Source: Ichthyophonus hoferi
Taxonomy: Eukaryota; Opisthokonta; Ichthyosporea; Ichthyophonida; Ichthyophonidae
Direction of reading: 5' to 3'
Length of the DNA: 10,563 bases
NCBI GenBank assembly: GCA_002751075.1
Contig: NAOQ01000034.1
Coordinates: forward strand, 235,780 to 246,342
Both the position numbers and the translations under genes were made by a program. This document shows, in pieces, positions 1 through 7,034 of the stretch. Position 1 is the first letter of the stretch. The number at the start of each line of letters is the position of its first letter. A model generated the notes under the pieces. It had not been told where the DNA came from. It saw only the letters and a list, made by a program, of their open reading frames with translations, and did not search any database.

Positions 1-228
1 TATAATACATATAATACATATATAAATAATGATTTTTCAATTATGTATTATAATATGATAGTATAATAGCTGGTACATATGATAGGACACTAGTAGATAG
101 CATAATAATATGCAGGTGTATAATTATAATGTGCGTTTATAATCATATTTATATGATCATATAATCCTATATTTAAGCCTATAAACAACAATAATATCGT
201 TTCGAATGCAAAGGCCCAAGGGACCAAC

Positions 229-552
229 CTGCCAGGGTGAACCATAGAAGTTATAACCTTCTATATTTACACCACTGTCTTCCAGATAAGTACAGTTACG
301 TAATAGACTGCGTACTTTGCGATAATCCATCATACGCTGTGTGTATATATAGGGTTAGGGTAGGATAGCATGCCATATACTAGTATACTATATTTAGTGT
401 TCCTGTACGACGCTTATTATTAGTACTGTTATTATTGGTATTATTATTATTATTATTATTATAGTTGTTGTTATCATTATTAGTACTAATATTACTAAAT
501 ATTACTACTATTGCTGTTATTCTTATAGTATTATTATTATTATTACTATTAC

Positions 553-588
<36 letters not shown>

Positions 589-2588
589 TATTAGTAGTAG
601 TAGTGAATTACTTAATTTGTCCTGCTATACTATTATTGCCATTTCTTTTATATTTGTATAGTAATCATTATACTTTGCATTTTAATATCATATTTAACCA
701 TATGGAAAGGTATTTTCAATCGCATGTTCCTAACCAATGAAATGTAATTAATCAGCGATACATTTAAACTATTGATTCAGCTCCGATAAGTGTATTGATT
801 ACTGTGTATACATAACATCCTACTATATTACATTAGATTACATTACATTAGATTACACTATATTACGTTGGATCGCATTTTATAATATCTTGTCATATTC
901 TATTACACGGTATTACACTAGACTATATCGCATTGCATTAGAGTATATTACATTACAATAATTATATTATATTATATTATAGTATAGTATATTATATTGT
1001 ATTACATTAGATTACATTATATTATATCCGTATACTAGTCAATAGATCTACTGTGCACTGTGCTACTGAAAACCCATATATATACATACTATCTTAGATA
1101 GCCTACTTATTAATTCATGTCCAATTACATCTAATTGGATGCCCATGCCTACAGATCATGCCAAGCAGGGTAATCCAACCAATAAAAACAATTTTTTGTT
1201 CAACGATTGCGATTATTGAATGGAATGCAATCCCAAATATGTACACATAGGAATCATAAAAACGCAAACTACTATTACCATGCATCTATGTTCTAGCTTG
1301 AATTCTAATCAATCATTATATCATGTTAAAATACTTTATCGTACTGCCTAATAATAAAATAGACGTTTATGGCCCTTGACCTATAAAACCAGCCCCGTCC
1401 ACAACCCGTACCAGTAAAAATACATTTATCAATACATATATAGTCAAAAACCTGCCTCATGGTAGTGATCCCAGTGCGTGATATAGAACGTATCATCGAA
1501 AGTTAAATCGTGATTGCCGGCTATTACTAACTTGTGTTTCTATAGAAAGAAATACGGGTTAGGATTGGCTAAGACAAAGTGAAGCATGTACAGGGAAGGA
1601 AAGTAAAACCACAGAGAGATAGATTAAAATGAAGAAGGGAAAGGAATAGAGGATGAGAGGGTCGTCTTTATTGATATGGTTATTGTTACAGTAGATGTCC
1701 TATGATTGGTTTAAATACTCATAAAAGGATAGATAATCCAAAAGTATGATCATGTTTCAATCAAAGAGCTTGCCAGGAGTTATATGAATATGGTATGTGT
1801 AGTTCATAGTTAGGGGATGCTTATATGTATATATGTATAAATGTACTGTATGTATATATGTGCATATTATCCCCCTCTACACCTCATTTGTATGAGTTGG
1901 TTCTTTTTTGTCCCAGTGCACAACGTATTGTCCTATATGGTTAGATGTTGTTATAATCCCTTCACTATACATTTAATTTCATCGGGTCATTCTTGGACCT
2001 CATCATCTTACTCTCCTTCCTCTTTAAGGAACTTACGTGTGTAAAAGAAATGCCTCTAGAAATAAAACATGCTCGGAAAATACTTATAGAATAGAAGTAT
2101 AAATGTAAAGACAAGTGTATATGTACATATCACAATGTAACTGATAGAAACACCAAATAACTACCACAAAATATCAAAAAAAAAAAAAAAAAAAAAAAAA
2201 ATAGCAGCATATAACTATAAAAGTAGAAGGTAGTAATACTAACGTGTGGGAGGGTAGACATCCAGCGGTCAAACTTAATAACATCGGCCGGAAGGCCAAC
2301 GTTAGTAAAGTCACCAGCATGAATTAGTACATCTCCATCAGGAACATCAATGGTGTCTGTAAACCCATGAGTATCGGATATGCACACCACTCTAATAGAA
2401 TTTGGGGGTTGTGGTTGCAGCTTGGCAGGTAGGGGTATCTCTTTGACTGTTAGTTGGCGTGAGATGTATTCCCAGGCTTCATCGGGTTTGAGAGAGAGAG
2501 AATCAAGGTATTTGTGGTGTTCGTTTGAATGTGCGTGTGCGTGATATTCACAGTCAGATACTGTGCCTGAGTCTACTGCGTCATGCAT
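229..2588 (-). CDS. MPPED-type calcineurin-like metallophosphoesterase, 5' part (3 exons; gene leaves window at left)
   Basis: Predicted metal-dependent phosphodiesterase of the calcineurin-like superfamily, MPPED1/MPPED2 branch. Exons on the minus strand: 2588-2244 (residues 1-115), 1539-1456 (116-143) and 336-229 (144-179). The ATG at 2588 is the first after an in-frame stop. Residues 1-65 are a variable, His-rich leader. Metal-site blocks follow: SDTHG (D72, H74), HAGDFT (D93) and AGNHDLTFD (N124, H125), then SLLRNCTYLED and YGSPWQ (175-179), which match the family in order and spacing. Intron 1 (2243-1540) has donor GTTAGT, acceptor TATAG and a CTAAC branch word at 1562-1558, giving the family-typical join STLPH/KHKLVIAGNHD. 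Intron 2 (1455-337) joins in frame only with a GC donor (GAG/GCAGGT); acceptor ACACAG, branch word CTAAC at 358-354. Exon 3 ends at donor CAG/GTTGGT. The C-terminal third, expected to carry THGPP and GHIH-like metal ligands, is not in the window. Family and first two exons are firm; the exon 2-3 junction is less so. The physiological substrate cannot be told. Confidence 0.9.
412..606. repeat. TTA/TAT trinucleotide microsatellite
   Basis: Long imperfect run of (TTA)n with interspersed GTT, ACT and AGT variants, read directly from the sequence. It lies inside the second intron of the phosphoesterase gene. The Leu-rich open frame it creates on the plus strand is an artefact of the repeat. Confidence 0.95.
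820..1027. repeat. Degenerate ATTAC/ATTAG/ATTAT satellite
   Basis: About 200 bases made mostly of five-base variants ATTAC, ATTAG and ATTAT, with ATTACATTAG-like ten-base units recurring several times, for example near 835-855 and 1000-1015. It looks like a decayed tandem array in the second intron of the phosphoesterase gene. A pure (TATAT)n core is at about 960-1000. Confidence 0.85.
1821..1867. repeat. TATATG/GTATATAT-rich microsatellite patch
   Basis: Short purine-pyrimidine alternating stretch with repeated TGTATATATG units, in intron 1 of the phosphoesterase gene. A similar shorter patch lies at 2771-2789 between the genes. Confidence 0.75.
2176..2201. repeat. A26 homopolymer tract
   Basis: Uninterrupted run of 26 A on the plus strand, so T on the coding strand of the phosphoesterase gene, 43 to 68 bases inside intron 1 from its donor. 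Its exact length is prone to sequencing error. The Phe-run it adds to the exon 1 reading frame is intronic. Confidence 0.95.
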
Positions 2589-3129
2589 ATTGATGGCTAA
2601 AGACTATTAAAGGACATGTGAAAGCTTAGAGGGAATTATATATGGCAATAATAGCAAAGCATGAATTACAAACAAAAAGGAGTTGTTCAACAAAAGGTAA
2701 CTATGGAAACTCCAATAAGATTGTATCTCTTATATTACTGTATAAATAGGGATATAGCTAGTGTACAAAGTATGTATATATGTATATGTAACTATGACAT
2801 AAACATACTATGGTATGCAGCCAAAGTTACAATAAATAAGTATCACGTCAATATTCGTTGGTTCCCGCCTTATTGGGTAGGCTATGTGAACATATTAAAT
2901 GGTCCTTTTCTATCTTAATATATTTTCTTATTTGTCCCATATGCCTAGTTATCCACTGATTCTTTACCTATCTTAATCGAAATACTTGAATGAATCCAAA
3001 CCTGTCCATATGCATCTACAGATCATTCAATGATACGCCAATGGGAATTCTGTCCAATCCATGTATTTTAGTCAAGATCAACCAATCATAATGTACTTTC
3101 TTGCTATTTCCCATCTATCATTTTAGAGT
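2589..3129. other. Upstream region of the phosphoesterase gene; no gene seen
   Basis: About 540 bases of AT-rich DNA that must hold the promoter and 5' leader of the minus-strand phosphoesterase gene. A TATATAAT word on the minus strand lies at about 2635-2642, roughly 50 bases upstream of the ATG, too close and too common in this AT-rich DNA to be called a TATA box with confidence. The plus-strand open frame at 2661-2918 has no recognisable domain and is probably chance. Confidence 0.5.
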
Positions 3130-3320
3130 TAGTGCTTGCCCACTTTGTATTGGCAAATCAACTTGAGCCGGTTACACAGTTATGCTCTTAACTAATATTA
3201 GGCCAATTATTTCATGGTTCTTACTGTTATCAGAACTTCGGCCTGAGCTACGCTACGTGCTCATTGCTCATTTCATTCAGAGTTAACAGTCTTGTAGCAT
3301 AAAGGAATAAGCTGTAGCAG
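3130..3320 (+). repeat. Dispersed repeat, copy A (possible LTR/edge remnant)
   Basis: Shares the 15-base word TGTTATCAGAACTTC (3225-3239) with copy B, followed in both by GGC, CTAC, CTCAT and CAGAGTT in the same order. It shares CAGTCTTGTA (3287-3296) and AAGGAATAA with copy C, and CAAATCAAC near its left side. Ends are approximate. The core resembles the initiator-Met tRNA primer-binding word of many copia elements, but it could equally be a TG...CA long terminal repeat edge. Which of these it is cannot be decided from three diverged copies. Confidence 0.5.
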
Positions 3321-4328
3321 ATGCATTGAACGCATCGGTTCCAACAAATTCTAATATGGCTAGACAATTAGTATACCAAACCATAAATGCTTATTAGAAG
3401 GAGTACAATATTGTATCTTTGCGGGATACTTAACTATTGTTCCATTTATGATAAGTGTACCAAAGTGTGGCGTTGCATGGTAGTTGTTGCCAATAAAGTG
3501 CATAAGCCTTCGTTGAATTGTATAACATGCTATAAGTCAACAGCCAATCCCTATAATGACTAGTTGTGGACCCCAAACTTAGAGTTAAGACCAATCACAT
3601 TTATTTACGTTTTGCATTGAGCTTGAAATTTTTTTGTTGTTTGTTTTTTTTTTTTGTACAAATGCAAGCTATAACATGATAACTAGTGTATTTTTGAATT
3701 CTAGGTGATCAGTATGCACTGTTATATTATCATATTAGTGGTATTGACTTCTGAGATATGTACAAGGAATTTTAACTATTTTGAAAAGTAGAGTTTAAGT
3801 TTATTAAGAAATTATAAAAATGAAAGTTGAGTAGGTTGTATAATTATAATATAAAACTCTCTCGTTGGTGTGCTTATTATGTATATATTTACTTAAGTAT
3901 TTTAATATATGTTATTACTGGTAGATTCGAATATTAAGCTAAAAATAACACACGTTCACCGAGATGAAGATGAAACTGGACATTAAAAATATCATCGTAT
4001 AGATAGATAATTGTAAGCGGTTAAAATACCAGAACCGATTTATATCTCCTATTAGGGCTTTTATCTTGCATGATAAGTACTATTCAGTTGGCAAGTAATA
4101 ATTTATGGCTGTAACTGTTAACATGGCCACTAGTGTGGTGTCTACAATACTTAAGTGCCAGCCACTAGTAGAATAGCATGTAGGCCTTGAAAGCAATTGT
4201 GTATAAATAGAATGCTTTGTAGAACAAATCTTACGGTTATTCATCGACCACAATGTTTTTCGTAATTTTTTTAATTCCCTTTAAGGACTCTTGTGCTATC
4301 AAAACAAAAAACCAATCGTTGTATGATC
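3321..4328. other. Intergenic stretch without recognisable gene
   Basis: About 1 kb of AT-rich DNA between repeat copies A and B. Apart from a T-rich tract at 3629-3655 I see no open frame of note, no RNA gene and no domain on either strand. It may include further eroded transposon sequence belonging to the repeats that flank it. Confidence 0.5.
3629..3655. repeat. T-rich tract
   Basis: Runs of 7 and 12 T separated by GTTGTTTG. Simple low-complexity DNA in the intergenic space. Confidence 0.85.
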
Positions 4329-4420
4329 TGCCTGTTATCAGAACTTCAAAACTTCGGCTGCTACATACTCATCCAGAGTTGAATGACCTTGCAAGATTTG
4401 TATGGCCCATAGTGTAAGAT
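4329..4420 (+). repeat. Dispersed repeat, copy B, just beyond the 3' side of the copia fossil
   Basis: Contains TGTTATCAGAACTTC at 4333-4347, identical to copy A, followed by a short GGCTGCTAC and CTCATCCAGAGTT block in the same order as in A. It lies about 20-110 bases below the low-coordinate end of the recognisable copia remnant, where a 3' long terminal repeat of a minus-strand element would sit. Read on the minus strand it would end in TAACA, a usual LTR end. The assignment to the copia fossil is an inference. Confidence 0.5.
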
Positions 4421-4439
4421 ACGTTAACCAGGACAGTCA

Positions 4440-5720
4440 TGAATATTTCAGACACTCCTCCACAAGCTCGATAACTTAAGTATTGAGGTTGCAGAAGAGA
4501 CATTTGTGACAGTCCTGATATGATTGTCTACATACCCCAAGGGATGCCTGAAGTCACATACATCTAAGGTTCTGGGGCCAGGAGAAGAAGGCACATGACT
4601 TGTAGAAAGGGGCACAGTCTTTGCCACTTGGTGAGTCAATCGGCTGCCTGGCCTTTGCTGGATATCCCACTTACTTCTATCTTGTTGTTTCTGATGGCCT
4701 CCCTGGTATAATGAAATCTTACCGCAATGTGGTGCGTATATTTAGGTATGCATTTGGATGGAAACTCAAATGGATGGCGGAAGTGTTGTCCTCATACAAT
4801 ACTATGCATCCTGGATCACAACCTAATCCATCCAAATTGCCAGTGATGTAAGCCACCTGTTAACAGCATACTCGCATTGTGATATGTTTAAATTTACAGC
4901 TTAATAATGCAGTTACAGATTGTTTCTTGCTGGACGAACCTACTAAACCACTCGCGATAAATATAACATACCCAGTAGTAGATTTTTCATTTCCACAATG
5001 CTTGTTGACAAAGTCAGCATCAAAGTAGGTAGTCATCTTGATGGGCCCTGGATGATATTCTATGGTATCCTCACTGTACATGTTGAGGTATCTCAAAAGA
5101 TGTTGTAACATCTCATAGTAACGCATATTCAGTTTTGGCATGTATCTTGATAGCATAGATACTGCAAAGGAGATGTTGGCTCTGAAGGTTTTGACGATTC
5201 AATTTAGGCAAACTATTAGCGAATAGAATGTAGTGTTGTTGCAAGGAATTTGAACTAAATCTCCAGAATTTGTAAGTTGCACATGCTCCCCTGAGATGAG
5301 AGAATGTGTAGAATGGTCTTTGTGTTGGGTGTAGCTTTCTATGAGCTCCTGAATGTAGCTGGACTATCTAAGTCTAATGCAGCCAGTTTTTGTTCTTCGA
5401 ATACTGTACCCAGGTAAGGATGATGGGAATCCTGTAGATTTTGTTAAAAAACATTCTGTTGTAATTCGGATGGTCATATCCCTGGTCCTGGTCCTGTCCA
5501 CTGGAATACGTTTTTTTGATCCACTGGTGTCTGAGTTAGAGCCAAGGTTTTCATCATAGGCCTTTGGAGACAGATTGTCTCCCTCCAAATCACTGGAGAA
5601 GTGGACTCTCTACTTCTTTTTTTTAGTCTTTCTAATGAACCCTGACTTCTTCTCTGAAGCTTCGCTCTTCTTGTAGCAAGCAATAGTTCCAACATGGGTT
5701 TCCATGGGCTACTCATTATT
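4440..5720 (-). mobile_element. Ty1/copia LTR retrotransposon fossil: end of reverse transcriptase, RNase H, and a probable pol linker
   Basis: On the minus strand the stretch just above 5156 reads ISFAVSMLSRYMP, the usual end of the copia reverse transcriptase. It runs into an RNase H region (4860-5156) with ILRYL-like HLLRYL, TTYFDADF, KSTTGYVIF and SSKKQSVTAL, all typical Ty1/copia words. More RNase H-like sequence, including a YEDN-type word, is recognisable at about 4715-4850. The 5364-5716 part is charged and Ser/Thr-rich and resembles the linker before reverse transcriptase in copia polyproteins, with less certainty. Gag, protease and integrase are not seen. The copy is clearly broken, with several breaks over about 1.3 kb, and looks moderately old because family words are still readable. 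It lies between two host genes and overlaps neither. Flanking diverged repeats at 4329-4420 and 6500-6680 may be remnants of its ends. Confidence 0.85.
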
Positions 5721-6289
5721 AAGAAATTATTAGTTATATAAAAAATAAACCTTTGTTACCTTACAACTGCTGACGGAAATCAAGATCCAGACTAAGTCTG
5801 TGATAGCTGGTTATATGATTATTGGTTTTTAGGTAATACCAGTTGACCATATGGTCACTAATTGTAGGTAATTAGGACTAGATGCTTAATGCAGTCTAGA
5901 ACGTAAAAGTACCATGGTTAAATAGTGTTGGTTATTGGTATTTGATCACATAGTAGTGTTTGATAATACATACGTGATATATGGTTTCTTGAAGGATTCA
6001 TTGAAGAACCATTAGACAATATGGGTCTAAGTACATATCATGTAATAGTTCAGTTTAAGTTCCTATTGGATAAAACTATTCACCTCATTGAATTAATTAA
6101 TGACAATTAATTAATGTCAAACTTCTAATTACGGATTGGAACCTCATTCTAAAACCTCTTAACATTTAGTGGTTCAATGTTATGTAAACAATAAGTATTT
6201 TGTACAAGGCATCATGAAGTGTTCTACCAAACACTTGTAGTACTTCAACATTGATTTGATTAATAATGTAGCAAATTTACTCGTAAGTG
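5721..6289. other. Intergenic stretch without recognisable gene
   Basis: About 570 bases beyond the 5' side of the recognisable copia remnant. It holds a perfect 14-base palindrome TGACCATATGGTCA at 5844-5857 and an AT-rich hairpin at 6089-6120. No coding potential or RNA gene is seen on either strand. Confidence 0.5.
6089..6120. repeat. Imperfect AT-rich inverted/tandem repeat
   Basis: AATTAATTAATGACA at 6091-6105 is followed by AATTAATTAATGTCA at 6105-6119, 14 of 15 bases alike. Because the core is itself palindromic, the whole also folds as a hairpin with arms of about 14 bases and a GACA loop. No function is assigned; AT-rich DNA yields such structures easily. Confidence 0.6.
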
Positions 6290-6480
6290 CAAGTCTAACA
6301 CAGGTGAAAACCCCTAAAATACATCAAAGCCCTAAGACGGGAGAGGGAAGACTGCATAGTGGCCTCTAATCCAACCATAAGAATAGTGGTGAAAGGGCAG
6401 CTACAAAGGACAACAGGGAAAGAAACGTACAGCAATCCGTGGGAGTTCTAGCGACTTGTCATGGTTCTTTAGTCAGCTAC
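6290..6480. other. GC-richer patch of unknown origin
   Basis: This stretch stands out against its AT-rich surroundings, with purine-rich words such as GACGGGAGAGGGAAG and AGGACAACAGGGAAAG. It has no long open frame, no tRNA-like boxes and no motif I recognise. It lies next to repeat copy C and shares CATGGTTCTT (6460-6469) with copy A, so it may be a transposon remnant. Confidence 0.35.
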
Positions 6481-6499
6481 CTCATTGGTGTAACTATTT

Positions 6500-6680
6500 G
6501 CAAATTTTCTGTTGACAAATCAACCTATCAGGTTGAAAGATATTCTCCAATTAAAACATTATGCAATTAAATCACTATGTAGCTACCTATTCTCTTGAGC
6601 CACAATCGAACCTTCTTATTCATCTGTGGTTAGCAGTCTTGTAATAAAACGTAAATTTTAGTAAGGAATAATCACAACAA
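6500..6680 (+). repeat. Dispersed repeat, copy C, on the 5' side of the copia fossil
   Basis: Shares CAGTCTTGTA (6634-6643), TTAGTAAGGAATAA-type sequence and CAAATCAAC with copy A, in the same order and orientation. The TTCATCTGTGGTT stretch aligns loosely with CATTCAGAGTT of A and CATCCAGAGTT of B. It is more diverged than A is from B. Ends are approximate. Together with B it brackets the copia remnant in direct orientation, which would fit old long terminal repeats, but similarity is too low to be sure. Confidence 0.35.
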
Positions 6681-6830
6681 TATAGTGGTAAGAAATGCTC
6701 CATTTAAATCTCATTTTTCTCTATTTGCTTGAGATACTCTCATTTGTTCAGTCTCCTATACGCTGACGTGCACTTATCCAACAGGAAAGCCTCTTTGGTT
6801 AAAAATTTCGTTTTCTTTCCTTGCATTGGC

Positions 6831-6837
6831 TATAAAA
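6831..6837 (+). promoter_or_regulatory. Candidate TATA box of the F-box-PP2 gene
   Basis: TATAAAA in the context GGCTATAAAATAC, about 200 bases upstream of the ATG at 7035. It matches the consensus well, but AT-rich DNA makes chance matches likely and a TATAAATT word at 6875-6882 competes. No transcript start is known. Confidence 0.25.
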
Positions 6838-7034
6838 TACTTTAAGGGTTAAAATTACTCAATCATAATGTCAGTATAAATTATTTTAGTTTGGTGGCCC
6901 TTAGAGCATTAAATAAAAACAAACATTTTGGGCATTTGCAGCAACAAAAACGTAAGAGTGCAACTGGATTTTTTCTATGTTTAAGTGTTTATGTTGAATA
7001 ATCTTAGGAATTTTAATAGATTTTTTGTAAGAAG

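Larger units (their letters stand above)
337..1455 (-). other. Intron 2 of the metallophosphoesterase gene (candidate GC-AG intron)
   Basis: This 1,119-base non-coding stretch separates the exon ending in HWDHYHE from the exon starting RMMDYRKVRSLL. The only donor keeping the frame with acceptor ACACAG (AG at 338-337) is GAG/GCAGGT. A GT donor four bases downstream (GCAG/GTTTTT) has a different phase and would need an unseen micro-exon, or the later acceptor CGCAAAG, which deletes part of a conserved block. It carries two microsatellites and a CTAAC word 17 to 21 bases before the acceptor AG. I see no gene inside it. Confidence 0.6.
1540..2243 (-). other. Intron 1 of the metallophosphoesterase gene
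   Basis: 704 bases between CAC (codon 115, ending at 2244) and AAA (codon 116, starting at 1539). Donor CAC/GTTAGT, acceptor CTATAG, branch-site word CTAAC about 18 bases before the acceptor, phase 0. The join rebuilds the contiguous family motif LPHKHKLVIAGNHD, so the boundaries are secure. The intron includes a long A tract (T on the coding strand) and a TATATG-rich patch; no other gene is seen. Confidence 0.88.

Noticed and set aside
1-228. Search for the next phosphoesterase exon (expected FHDW-type block)
   Set aside because: The minus strand here is AT-rich and repeat-like with no family motif; the next exon must lie outside the window.
351-364. Telomere-like AGGGTTAGGGTAGG
   Set aside because: Barely two TTAGGG-like units, and on the minus strand it is the CTAAC branch region of an intron; no telomeric array.
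465-740. Plus-strand open frame with long Leu run
   Set aside because: It is a translation of the TTA microsatellite in an intron of the opposite-strand gene; no signal of a real protein.
1121-1138. Hairpin CCAATTA-CATC-TAATTGG as a possible MITE end or terminator
   Set aside because: Single short inverted repeat in an intron with no partner terminus and no target-site duplication.
1841-2044. Plus-strand open frame of 67 codons
   Set aside because: Lies in intron 1 of the phosphoesterase gene, no domain, low-complexity start in a TATATG repeat.
2661-2918. Plus-strand open frame of 85 codons upstream of the phosphoesterase gene
   Set aside because: No recognisable domain, composition like the AT-rich spacer, no supporting splice or regulatory signals.
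4621-4851. Plus-strand open frame across the copia remnant
   Set aside because: The opposite strand carries the recognisable retroelement words, so this frame is a shadow.
5844-5857. Perfect palindrome TGACCATATGGTCA as a possible operator
   Set aside because: An isolated 14-base palindrome is expected by chance at this scale and no regulator or nearby start links to it.
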